Positions 1-10,404 of a DNA stretch of 64,000 bases are shown one piece after another (the first letter of the stretch is position 1; every line of letters starts with the position of its first letter). The notes beneath the pieces were generated by a model that ran no database searches, was not told the DNA's origin, and was given only the letters and a program-made list of their open reading frames with translations. The stretch lies in assembly GCA_033239125.1 (NCBI GenBank), contig BSWB01000005.1, positions 18,095,447-18,159,446 of the forward strand, given 5' to 3'. Made by a program: the position numbers and the translations under genes. The DNA comes from Fagopyrum homotropicum (Eukaryota; Streptophyta; Magnoliopsida; Caryophyllales; Polygonaceae).

Positions 1-1435
1 GATCAATGTTTAAGAGTTAGGTCGAAGATCCACCGTTGAAATTTTAATAGATGATAGGTAGATGTACGTAGTTTACTATATTAAAATTTGAGAAGAAATG
101 AACGGTCGGATTAGAAGTTATAAGCTTCCGAAGTTGGGTACTTAAACAGTTTTTGTAAACTTTGGATTTTTGGTTAAGTATAGAAATTTTAAGTGTAGTA
201 GCCAACTTTGAGAATTTTTATAAAAATGATGGATGAACAGTTTTGAGAAATTCTTGCTCCTAAGGTTAGATGGAACATCATAGATGATCTAGGGAATTAT
301 TTCAGATTTTTTATAAACTTTTACGAATTTTATATTTGAAACCGAAGTTGGACCTTTACGATCTTTTTGGAAAATAGAAAAATAGGAAAAGTGCCAGTTT
401 GTATCCAAACTAAACTTTAAGAGTTAGAATATGACTTTAGAGTCTCAAATAGAAGTTTAGACATGAATTTTGGAAATTCTGGGAGTCTCGGGACCAAGGG
501 TAAAATAGTCATTTTACCATAAATTAGTATTGTAATTAGTTATGTCCTATTACGATCTTCTATCTTAGAAGTCTTAGACTTCTAATTACTTTGGGAGTGT
601 GCTAATGCACTTATCTCCTTTGACAGGCAACTGAGTTGCTACAGTTACAGAACGAGTTTGATTTACAGAGAATCGAGAATTGTAACAGGTAAGTCCTTTG
701 GGCTTACTTAGCTGACTTCTGAATATGAGCATGAATGATGATAGTGGTGTGTGATTGAGATGTTTAGAGTTATAGGTTGTGATAGATAATTACCGACCTA
801 TACTTGGCCTAAGAGTAACGGGCGGTGGCATTCTGCTCAGTTAGCTTGAGGGCGCTGAGGGTTTCTTTAGGGACTAGTCCACACTCGGTTTGTAGTGATG
901 CTACCGGCGGAGGTAAGCTAGACCTACACCTAGTTGGATAAGGAACGGAGGCGAGAACTCTTAAGATTTCTCGTGCTACAACTGTAAAATGGAATAAGGT
1001 GAATCACTTAACTACTAGATAATAACCGGTTTGTGTGCCAGCATGATGATTGTTTTATGTTATCTTGATTGTGTTTGTGCTATCGTTATTCGTCTTATTT
1101 TTAGATTATTAGCTAACGGTTTATCCGTGTTGTAGTTTGTGTAGAGATAAACAGTTGCAGAGAGATTCGGGACGGATGGTCAGCCGGATCCACGTACTCA
1201 TTAGATGGGGACGGGGGAGTCTTCGATACGGCATGCATGTTATGTACCTATATATATTTGTAAGGCTGTCACATGTGTACATTCATACCACAAAAATATT
1301 ATGTTTTGAAATTGTTTTAAATACATTTGTGCCTTGTTGTAAGATCCTAGTAAAGTTGTTGTCAAACTAAGGTCGGGACCCATTGTGAGGTCCTAACCAG
1401 TAACTCCCCGAGTTCCAAAAATTTGGGGTGTTACA
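1..1435 (+). repeat. LTR-B, 3' part, truncated by window edge
   Basis: This is the distal part of a chromovirus LTR ending in GGGGTGTTACA at 1435. It matches the solo LTR at 36188-38967 (its position 1 aligns near 37600) and, reversed, the E3 LTR at 58978-61806. The sequence resumes at 1436 inside an LTR-A at the point matching 4795 of the other LTR-A copy, so this LTR-B was inserted into LTR-A. The putative 5-bp target duplication is GCCTG (1436-1440); its partner lies outside the window. A donor-like CAG/GTAAGT lies at 686-693. The 77-aa ORF here is not credible. Confidence 0.85.
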
Positions 1436-2503
1436 GCCTGCACATCCCCGCCCTTGCGTGTTGCCGCCCCTGCGGTTTCCTCTACAGTAACTCCCGTTCA
1501 TGTGAGTTGCTTCCTTCCTTGCTTTCCTTGTTCCTTTCCTATTTCTTATGGATGTTCCTGGTTCCCTGAATATGTTGTTAAATTAAGGTTGAGCCCTTAT
1601 CTTGTGGAGATCTCTTAGAGATCATCGAGACTAGAAGTTATAGACTTCTAACAACTGTTTCGTTCCTGATTTGTGATGCTTGTGTGAACAGGATTTCCTT
1701 GCTCCTTTCCTGAGGGAAACTGAGTTGTTCCCGAGTTGTTGTTGAGTTTGTTTACCTTCGAGTGAGGTAAGTCCCTTAGACTTACTTAGCTTCATTCCGC
1801 GTATTAGTTGGATTGCATTGGCTTGTTTGTGTTGTTTATTATTATTATAACGGATAAACGGAATAGGATTCACCCTTTATTACCCTTAATTGGCCCAAGT
1901 GTATTATAACCGGACGGTGACCACTTGTCTAGTTCTACAGGAGACTAGAACGTGCTCTTGCAACCCAGGCCCGTAGGTTACGGATAGTACTGATCTATTC
2001 CTATTGGTAGACGGAAGCGGAGGCGAGTTTCGAGAGATTCTCGTGTGACAAAAGAAGTTGAATTAGTAATGGATAACTTTAAGAAAGATAATAACCGGTT
2101 GTGTGCAAGCATGCTATGTGTTTTCTTTACCTTATGTGTGTTTGTGCCTTTACGCTCTTGCTAGTATCTAGAATGTTAGCTAAAGGTTTATACCGTCGTT
2201 GTAGATGATCCGCAGGTTCAGGATGCTGCCGAGTGATCCAGATGGTGTGGTCAGCCGGGATTCCCGTACATTATAGGACGGGATCGTGTTTATGTTTCTT
2301 TTGTTGTTCCCTTTTGTTTTGAACTCGGCTGTGAGTCTTTTACACTTTCTTTTGTTTAAACATTTGGTTTTATATTAAGTTTTGGTTTTCATTCGTTTGT
2401 GCCTTGTTGTAAGATCCATTTGTTGTTGCTACTCTGAGGTTCGGGACTCATTGTGCGGTCCTAGCCCGTAGCGCTTCGAGTTCCCAGAACTTGGGGTGTT
2501 ACA
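1436..2503 (+). repeat. E1 5' LTR (LTR-A), 3' portion
   Basis: This segment aligns with 4795-5680 and ends TTGGGGTGTTACA directly before a primer-binding site, so it is the downstream part of the 5' LTR of E1. Its upstream part was displaced by the LTR-B insertion and is not in the window. It contains CCGCCCCTGCGG at 1464-1475, a GAG/GTAAGTCCC donor-like hairpin at 1774-1798 and an acceptor-like CCGCAG at 2210-2215. The 80-aa minus ORF across 1631-1873 is a shadow. Confidence 0.85.
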
Positions 2504-2506
2504 ATA

Positions 2507-2519
2507 TGGTATCAGAGCC
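2507..2519 (+). other. E1 primer-binding site (initiator Met tRNA type)
   Basis: TGGTATCAGAGCC lies three bases after the LTR end. It is complementary to the 3' end of plant initiator Met tRNA and is the usual minus-strand primer site of chromoviruses. It fixes the orientation of E1 as plus. Confidence 0.95.
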
Positions 2520-4010
2520 AGTTTGGTAACAATGACACTCGAAATCTTCTAAAGGTTGCCAACAATGGCACTCGAAATCCGACAGAAGCAGGAGAGTTGT
2601 CCATCTTTGACACAGATCGGAGACCGGATGTCTCGAGGAGAGGTGCCGCAATTTGCATTTGGTGTTGATGGAGTCTTGAGACGCTAGGAGCATGTTTGTG
2701 TTCCTTCACGTCGAGAGTTGAGACAGAGGATCCTTCAGGTGCCTCAATCTTCACCTTACTCAATGCACCCTGGTGCGAGTAAGATGTATCGGGATATCAG
2801 ACGCTCTTTCTGGTAGGGAGGTCTGAAGCCAGACGTGACGAGATATGTAGCTCAATGTGCGATCTGTCAGTAGGTCAAGATCGAGCATCATTGACTAGGA
2901 GGTGAGCTACACCCATTTCCCATCCCTCAGTGGAAGTGGGAGGACATCTCTGTGGATTTTGTTACCGGTTTGAGACCGAGTCGAGGCTTCGATGCTATCT
3001 GGGTGATAGTAGATCGACTGACGAAGACCGCACATTTCATTCCGGTCAACGAAACGTGGCCGGTGAGTCAATTGGCAGAGGAGTTCACGCGACAAATAGT
3101 GAGACTTCATGGAGTACCTAGGACTATTGTCTTTGACAAAGACGGACGGTTCACTTCGAGATTCTGACAGCAGGTTCATGCCGCCCTAGGTACGAGTCTG
3201 TAGTTCACGACTACTTATCATCCCCTTACCGATGGTCAGTCCGAGCGGACCATCCAAACTTTGGAGGACATGTTGCGAGCCTGTGTGTTAGACTGGGGAC
3301 AGGTGTGACCAGATCACCTTCCCTTAGTGGAGTTTTCGTATAAAAACAGTTGGCACGCATCGATCAAGATGGCTCCTTACGAAGCTTTATACGGATAGAG
3401 ATGCCGTACACCGTTGTTTTGGGATGAGCCTAGTAGTGCTAGCGGAGTAGCACCTAAGTAGATTCAAGATGACATGACTCGAGTAGCAGTAATCCGTGAG
3501 CGGATGTTAGCAGCACAGAGTCGACATAAGTCTTATGTAGATAAGAAGCGCAGACCTGTGGAGTTCAGAGTTGGGTCTCAAGTTTGGTTGAGAGTATCCC
3601 CGACACGAGGCTTCAGACGTTTCGGTGTCAAGGGGAAGCTGAGCCCCAGATATGTTGGACCGTTCGAGATTCTTGAGCGAGTTGGAGAGGCAACATACAG
3701 ACATGCTTTGCCACCGAGACTCGAGGGTGTTCACCTAATTCCATGTGTCTCAGCTACGGGAGTACATACCAGACCCGAGAAACATTTTCATCCATGAGGA
3801 TCTAGTGATCGAGCTAGACCACATGTTTGTTGAGCACCCGGTGGCTAACTTGGAGCGTAGTACGAGACGCTTGCGTTCAAAGGACATACCGATAATGAAG
3901 ATTCAGTGGTCGATGCGAGGAGCTGATGAGGCAACTTGGGAGACAGAGGATAGTATCCAGAGGAACTATCCGGAGTTTTACGCTAAGCTGGCTGTACCGT
4001 TAGCATAGTC
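2520..4010 (+). pseudogene. E1 pol remnant: integrase and chromodomain
   Basis: Only the 3' third of gag-pol remains: gag, protease, RT and most of RNase H are missing between the primer site and about 2590. In broken frames one can read the integrase zinc-finger region, the integrase core (2950-3340, with the DGQSE-like block after 3230), the GPFEIL region (3655) and a chromodomain ending near 4005 (DEATWETED motif). Premature stops include TAG 2685-2687, TAG 2814-2816, TAG 2871-2873, TGA 3165-3167, TGA 3306-3308, TAG 3396-3398 and TAG 3459-3461. Compared with E3, most are C-to-T or G-to-A changes of CAG or TGG codons. A frame change occurs near 3740. No product is expected. Confidence 0.9.
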
Positions 4011-4137
4011 GTTTTGTTTGGTTTTCCCTTTGTTGCGTTACGTACACTTTTTGTGACGTTTTGAGTTACGTGCCCCGAGTGGGAATATATGAGTTCATTT
4101 TTGTTTCTGTGTGTTGTTGTGATCGTTGGGCTTTTGC

Positions 4138-4172
4138 AAGTTTCGGGACGAAACTTATTTTTAAGGAGACCT
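4138..4172 (+). promoter_or_regulatory. E1 pre-PPT hairpin and polypurine tract
   Basis: An 8-bp stem (AAGTTTCG/CGAAACTT, loop GGA) at 4138-4156 precedes the purine-rich AAGGAGAC (about 4163-4170) next to the 3' LTR. The same hairpin-plus-PPT order is present reversed in E2 (20641-20674) and, degraded, in E3 (61811-61843). The PPT primes plus-strand synthesis. Confidence 0.8.
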
Positions 4173-4174
4173 GA

Positions 4175-5680
4175 TGCAAGACCCAATTTTGCCTTCACCT
4201 CCCCCGCGGTGAAGAAGGCTGCCCCAGCGGCCGGCCTCCCCTACAGCTGAGGTGATCCGCCCCTGCGGATTTACGACAGATTGCGCCCGATCTTTTTTCG
4301 CTCGTTTTATCTTCCTTCCATAGATAGAATATCCGATATTCTATCTTATGAGCCGGTTTCCTTATCTTCTTCTAAACCTAGACGTCCTTCCTTCTATCTT
4401 CCAGCCCTTCTCTTTATATTCCCGCCTTTTACTCCTTTTTCCCGTTTCTTGCATTCGTCTTCAACCCTGAGAGCTGTAGTTGTTCTCTTGCTTCCCTGTG
4501 ATCTTCCTGAACGTGTAAGTTCATCATTTTTTGTTCTTCCTTACGTTCATGTACCGCAGCATGCTTCCTTCTTTCTTTTTGTTTTCCCTTCTTTCTCTCT
4601 TTTTCTTCTTCTTCAAGAATTAAGTTTGAACCTTGATTCTTGTTGGCTTCTCGTTGTTGATGTATCGTTGTTCTCAGGCTCTTTGGAGTTGAGTCTTGAT
4701 GTGTTGGAGTCAAAGGATCGAGCTTTGGTTTCCCTTGTTGTGAGTTCTGTCGAAGAGAAGCCCGACAATGCTTCTGTCACGCATCCGTCCCCACGCCTGC
4801 ACATTCCTGCCCCTGCGTGTTGCCGCCCCTACGCCTTGTCCAGCCGCCCCTGCGGTTTCCTCTGCAGTAACTCCCGTTCTTGTGAGTTGCTTCCTTCCTT
4901 GCTTTCCTCGTTCCTTTCCTGATTTCTTATGGATGTTCCTTGTTCCATGACTTCTTTATGTGTGATTCAATAAGTTTTTTAATCTGTTTTTCTTTTATTT
5001 TTAAGCCGTCGAAATTTAAGTAATTTATTTATCGGGAAGATTTTTACTTTTTTTCTTAATTTATTTTTGAAGGATTATAAGCTCAATCTATTTACGTTAA
5101 AAAATTTCACGGAATTCCCTATCCCACATCGATTATAAGTAAGTCTGATAGGTTTGATAACTTGTATAAATAGAGGGTTTGAAGATTAAACAAATCACAC
5201 ATAAAGGGTGAATCCTATTATAGTTAAAATTCGCGATGCTTGTGTGAACAGACTTTCCTTTCTAATTTCCTAAGGGAAATTGAGTTGTTCCTGAGTTGTT
5301 GTTGAGTTTGTTTACCTTCGAGTGAGGTAAGTCCCTTGGACTTACTTAGCTGCATTCCGTGTATTAGCTGGATTGTATTGGCTTGTTTGTGTTGTTTATT
5401 ATTGTTATAACGGATAACCAGAATAGGATTCACCCTTTATTACCCTTAATTAGCCCAATTGTATTATAATCGGACGGTGACCACTTGTCTAGTTCTACAG
5501 GAGACTAGAATGTGCTCTTGCAACTCAGACCCGTAGGTAACGGATAATACTGATCTATTCCTATTGGTAGATGGAAGCGGAGGCGAGTTTCGGGAGATTC
5601 TCGTGTGACAAAAGAAGTTGAATTAGTAATGGATAACCTAAGAAAGATAATAACCGGTTGTGTGCAAGCATGTTATGTGT
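4175..5680 (+). repeat. E1 3' LTR (LTR-A), 3'-truncated
   Basis: It begins TGCAAGACCC just after the polypurine tract and matches 1436-2120 of the 5' copy from 4795 on. It stops at about 5680, so roughly the last 384 bases of the LTR are missing. CCGCCCCTGCGG occurs at 4257-4268 and 4844-4855 with variants at 4807-4834. It is interrupted by the inverted-repeat insertion at 4954-5206. The 213-aa ORF at 4281-4922 lies wholly inside this LTR, is low complexity and is not supported as a gene. Confidence 0.85.
4954..5206. mobile_element. 253-bp insertion with 14-bp perfect TIR (MITE-like)
   Basis: The 5' copy of LTR-A lacks this sequence. The ends are perfect inverted repeats, CTTTATGTGTGATT at 4954-4967 and its complement at 5193-5206. 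The right half (about 5080-5200), reversed, is nearly identical to 8148-8275 inside the Helitron and contains a TATA-box-like TATAAATAG. Bases 5201-5222 are an inverted copy of the LTR-A block at about 5420-5440, so the right border is rearranged and I see no clean target duplication. Confidence 0.5.
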
Positions 5681-5730
5681 CAAGAAACAAACAAGTAAGC
5701 GTAGTGATTTATAAAATAAAAGGTGAGTTA

Positions 5731-6150
5731 TACTTTACAAAAGCAAAACTAAATGTAAAAATAATACCTTCGGCACCGACTTTTGTATTGTAGCCACGAA
5801 CTTTTTGACTAATTGTTTAATTTGCCTCTCAAACATAATGAATACGGTGCTTCCCGAAGTATCCGTAACCCTCAATGAAAGTCTCATCCTATATTAAAAC
5901 AATGTCAAAGTTTAATAGATATTTTTTAAAAATCTATATTATTGCATCTATTTTATTGAATCATTATGATACATGAACTCATAATGTTGTACATAGGAAT
6001 AGGAAATTGGACAATTTTGCCATATCTCTTGCATCTGTATTTGTTATCATTCATCTCAAGCTTTGACATGCATGTTTTACATGAATTATAATACCATCTA
6101 AATAAATCATTGATGCTTTCCACAATTACAATAGTAACATATGACCCGAC
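5731..6150 (-). pseudogene. Replication protein A large-subunit-like C-terminal fragment
   Basis: On the minus strand 6150-5985 reads a zinc-ribbon-like segment (W, then CKTC, then RCKRYGK, then a PIP block). After a probable intron (acceptor AG at 5890-5889), 5887-5731 reads an OB-fold-like strand pattern including VTDTSGSTVFIMFER. This combination is characteristic of the RPA70 C-terminal DNA-binding domain, also carried by plant Helitrons. The last expected ribbon cysteine is Tyr (TAT for TGT). No start codon or complete gene is visible. It could be a host pseudogene or debris from an autonomous Helitron. Confidence 0.6.
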
Positions 6151-6895
6151 CTTTGTAGTATCACGAATCTACCTTATTGTTTTCCTAGGATGTTTAATAA
6201 AAAAAATGATATGATATTGAGTACGACGGAATAATTTATGGAACTGATAGATTAGGAAGGACACCATATTCATTGAGATCATTTAAGCTGCAATAACATT
6301 ACACGTTAGAGATTAGTGATATAATCATTTTTAAAAAAAAAATTGCATAAAAATGATTTGAGAAGAATATTAAAAATATTATCTTTTTCTTTTTGAATTG
6401 TGATATCTTTGGAATGTCATCATCAAATAATATTTTGGTACCGCCTACCGTGTTAAAAACACAAATTTAACCTAAAAAACGTTAAACAGTAAACACTATA
6501 GTATTTGTATTAAAAATATGGTCTCTATTTGTAACATTTTACTAAAAATATAACGATAAAACAATAAAAAACTATTTTTACCACCCCATTCCTATATTGT
6601 ATAACTACTATGACAATATATATTATTAAGTTTTTAATATATTTGTTTATATATACAAAATTTACCCACTAAACGACGTTTATCAACTTCTTTACTTCAA
6701 ATGGTGTGAAAACCGGTTAAATAAAATATATTTTTCGGAATTTCAAGCATATCTACTAGAATACAAGATCTGTTCCGAAAGAATATTATCTTATGAGGCA
6801 ATGGATGGAGAATATAAAGATTGACCGTGTTTATTAGATATATCAAAATTGATAATCGAATAAGTTGAGCCCACCTAGAAAGGAATATTGATTCA
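6151..6895. other. AT-rich sequence, nothing recognised
   Basis: Strongly AT-rich with many short ORF fragments and no assignable domain, tandem repeat or LTR homology. It separates the RPA-like fragment from the 3' end of the Helitron and could hold decayed upstream exons of that fragment. Confidence 0.5.
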
Positions 6896-8463
6896 CTAGT
6901 GTATAGCCCGCACCTTGTGCGGGTATCTTTATAATATTAGTTGTACGAACTTAAGATATATTTATGAAATTTTATAATAATGATTTGGATTTGATTATCC
7001 TCAAAACGAAAAATAGTCACAAATAAAGAATTTCTTATTATTCTACACTTCTTAAATTTAATCCTTATACAATACACAATTTTTTTTAAAAAAATTTACA
7101 ATGCACAACTCCGCTATAGACTTATAACTAAATTACTTTAATATATTGTAAGTATCTAAATGGAACCCGAAATATAATTTTGGAAAAAAAAAGAATTTGA
7201 AACGAAATGTGTGATAAATAATAAAATAAAATTTGAAAGTTTTTTTTAAAATAAATACACAAAAAGTTGAAATAAAGTTTAAAAATACAAACAGAATCAA
7301 AAACAAATTATTGGATGAACGAAATTAAAAATCTGAAACTTTATTTTCTTGTAACGACCGACGTAATATAAAAAGAATACCCGTATTTTATGATTAAAAA
7401 ACATAATAGGACAACAAAATACTTAGATTAAAAAGAATACCCGTAGAGTAATATTTTTATTTAAAAAACATACATTTTCAATAAATCATTTATATTTAAA
7501 AAAATAGAATCTGAAAATTTGTAAATTAAAAAACAATTTATAGATGACGATAAAAAAAATTCTATAATATAAAATTAAACAAAATCTCATACAATAACGG
7601 ATAAATTAGTATTAATTTAGACAATTATAAACACTTTTCAAGTTCTCAAAGTATCAGCCTTACTTGATAATCGACGTGGGATAGCAAATTTGCTTAAAAC
7701 AGTAAGTAAATGACTCATAAAAAGTAGGTAAAAGACCCATAAAACATATATTAATCCGTTATGAATAAAAATTATAGCTCAACTTAGCTAAAAGGCCAAA
7801 AAATGTATCATTTGTTTAATCTTCAATATCCGTTATTAATTATGAATAAAAATTATACTTAAACTACACTTCAACTTAGCCAAAAATCGCTGAAAATACT
7901 TAGCGACCCACAAAACAGTGGGTCAACGACCCACAAAACAGTGGCTTAACGACCCCAAAACAGTAGGCCAACGACACACAAAATAGTAGGTCAACGACCC
8001 TCAAAACAGTAGGTCAACGACCCACAAAACAGTAGGTCAATGACCCGCAAAACAGCTGGTCAACGACTCACAAAACAAATATTAATCCGTTATGAATAAA
8101 TATTATACTTAACTTAGCCAAAAGGCCAAAAAATGTGTGATTTTGTTTAATCTTCAAACCCTCTATTTATACAAGTTATCAAACTATCAGACTTACTTAT
8201 AATCGATGTGGATAGGGAATTCCGTGAAATTTTTTAACATAAATAGATTCAACTTATAAAAGAAATACGTAAACCAAATTATTTTTAAAATATTTAGAAG
8301 ATCTTGTTAGTTAATTTTACAAAATTTTGTTTTATTTTTGGATTAATAAAAAATATTTTATGATTTAATAACTTAATTAAAAAAAGATTTAACCCTACAA
8401 AATTTGTGAGTATGACACGTCAGCATTAGTGTAGTCTACTTTAGTAGTATATATAGATATAGA
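6896..8463 (-). mobile_element. Non-autonomous Helitron, 1,568 bp
   Basis: Read on the minus strand, the element starts at 8463 with TCTATATCTATATATACTAC, followed by a GCTGACGTGTCA-type block, both typical of plant Helitron 5' ends. It ends with a GC hairpin CCCGCA-CAAGG-TGCGGG (6923-6907), a short spacer and CTAG at 6899-6896. It sits between host A (8464, minus) and host T (6895, minus), the canonical AT target, with no target duplication. It encodes no Rep/helicase, so it depends on an autonomous partner. Internally it carries the 23-bp tandem array and two diverged copies of a segment (about 7640-7840 and 8080-8260). Confidence 0.85.
7904..8078. repeat. 23-bp minisatellite inside the Helitron
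   Basis: About eight head-to-tail copies of a 22-23-bp unit resembling CGACCCACAAAACAGTAGGT plus CAA, with unit starts at 7904, 7927, 7950, 7972, 7995, 8018, 8041 and 8064. Copies diverge by one to four bases. There are no unique spacers, so it is not a CRISPR-like array. Confidence 0.9.
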
Positions 8464-9044
8464 TTTCCACGTTTCGAATAGTAGCAAATATTCTATTCCT
8501 CTACATTTCCATTAATAATAAAAAGTTAATAACAAATAATAGTCAATAAACAAAAATTAAATAAAACGAATCTAAAATATTTATATTTTCTATACAATAT
8601 CTTCCGATCCGATAATATCATATCCATGTAGATCTCCGTGGGATTTTTATTTAAAAAATTGGTCCACAAGTAACAAACCGTAATTATGATATTCCATTTA
8701 AAGCGGTAGTTCATGTTGATTTCATTCAACGCATGTGAGTCATTCATCTCCTTCTCAACCTTCGTTACATTATTTAATATAAGGTATTAATAACGTTAGA
8801 AACAAATACTTTAAAAATCAACTAAAATAAATCCAAAAATAAAATAAAATAATAATAATAAATCGGATGAAAACAAAATCGTGTATATATATATATATAA
8901 AATAATAAAATTTTGTTACAAATAGGTAACATTTTAACACTCAAGATAAAATAAAGGAATCTATAATAAAAAAATTCGATTTATGAAAAAGAAAAAACCA
9001 AAATATTATTATAAAAGCATTTTACTGATATATAATGTTATAAC
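8464..9044. other. AT-rich sequence with (TA)n tract
   Basis: No gene or element end is recognised. A short TA microsatellite lies at about 8884-8900. The last eight bases (GTTATAAC, 9037-9044) are the left target duplication of the next element. Confidence 0.5.
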
Positions 9045-9466
9045 GAGGGCTGTGCAAAATCGGACCGGACTGGATCGGAATTTACTGTGCGGTCTATAGA
9101 CCGGATCGGAACTAGTCTGGTCTACGGTCCAGGTTTTTTTGAAAATCCGGGTTACGGTCCGGTCCGGTTTTTGGACCGTATAAAACCGTAACCCGGGTTG
9201 GACCGTAAACTACGAATTTCGGTCCGATCCGGTCCATTTCTGTCCGATCCGGGTCCGGTTTTGGACAGAAAAACCTCACCAAAATTGCACAATTTAGGTA
9301 CAAACCGGTCCGGTCCGCAATATTCAAAGTTGCGCAATTTATGTACAAACCGGTCCAACCCGGAGTTGGACCGGACCGTTACGGTCCAGTCCCGATCCGG
9401 TCTACGGTCCAAGGTTTTATCAATTTAAGGTCCACCGGTCCGGTCCGAACCATATGCAGAACCCTA
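9045..9466. mobile_element. hAT-type MITE, 422 bp
   Basis: Flanked by the perfect 8-bp duplication GTTATAAC (9037-9044 and 9467-9474), the length made by hAT transposases. The imperfect terminal inverted repeats are GAGGGCTGTGCA and the complement of TGCAGAACCCTA. The interior is rich in GGTCCGG/CCGGACC words and is self-complementary, which explains overlapping ORFs on both strands at 9112-9428. No transposase is encoded. Its ends differ from those of the larger hAT at 48804, so the two belong to different families. Confidence 0.85.
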
Positions 9467-9474
9467 GTTATAAC

Positions 9475-10404
9475 CCCGAAAATTTAAAATAATTTTCAAT
9501 CAAATATGGTTTGTTTTATGTTAACTTTTGAAATAATCTTTTTTAGATAGTAACTGAAATAATTTCCAAAACATAAAATCAAATTGGGATGATTAAAAAA
9601 TATAGCCGATTGCCTAAAAAATCGGAGCCGAAAAGATTTGTTACAAAAAAAGGAAAAAAATCTTTCATAATTCTGTAAATAATGTATTAGGATAAAAAAG
9701 AATCGGATCTGTTTAATATAGTTATAACATTCCGAAAATACTGAATATGATCAAATTAAATATGATACGTGTTTATGTTAACCTTTGAAATAAAATTTTC
9801 ATATCATTTAAATTTTCTTTAAATAGATCTGAAGGTTTATAAAAAGTGTTTTATAAATAAATATTTTATTAAATTCCGAAAATACTGTAATACGATTCTT
9901 TATTCGGATCTGTTTCCTATTACGTTGAAATTAAAATTATAAAAAAATCGGATTCTTTTATAAATAGTCCAGATCGATTTAAAAAAAAAAAACGAATCTA
10001 TATTCTATAATTAGAAAACAAAAAAGATGAAATAGGATCAAATCAAATTCGGATCTTAATAAATATTGTATAAAATAGATGCATTAATATGAATATAATA
10101 TTTAAAAGCTAAGAAACCGAAAATGACTGCTATAATATTTGAAATTTACGATAAATAATTATTAGCCGGTATATTGTTTTTAAAGTTCAAAATATTAAAA
10201 TAGGATAGAATCAAACTCCTCCTACTTTTAAAATATTTTGATTTAAAAAAAAATAAATATCTTCGAAAATCTTTGTATACTGATCTGATCGAAAACAAGG
10301 GGAAGTTGCCAACCAAATCTTATCTATAAAAAAAAACGAAAATGGTTTAGAATTCATAAAATTGTAGTTCATATTTTACTTAAAAAAAAAAAAAAAATTT
10401 TTTT
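9475..10404. other. AT-rich sequence, nothing recognised
   Basis: Low-complexity AT-rich DNA without credible coding potential. A roughly 24-bp segment (CGAAAATGGTTTAGAATTCA and following bases) near 10336-10360 recurs at 11127-11151, so it flanks the next element as a direct repeat, too long and too distant to be a target duplication. Confidence 0.5.

Noticed and set aside
4281..4922. 213-aa plus-strand ORF
   Set aside because: It lies entirely inside the E1 3' LTR, is Ser/Leu/Phe-rich low complexity and has no domain.
7904..8078. Regular 23-bp repeats resembling a CRISPR array
   Set aside because: The units are contiguous with no unique spacers, and the sequence is plant; it is a minisatellite.
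9112..9428. ORFs rich in Asp-Arg-Thr-Gly on both strands
   Set aside because: They are translations of the GGTCCGG repeats of the hAT MITE.
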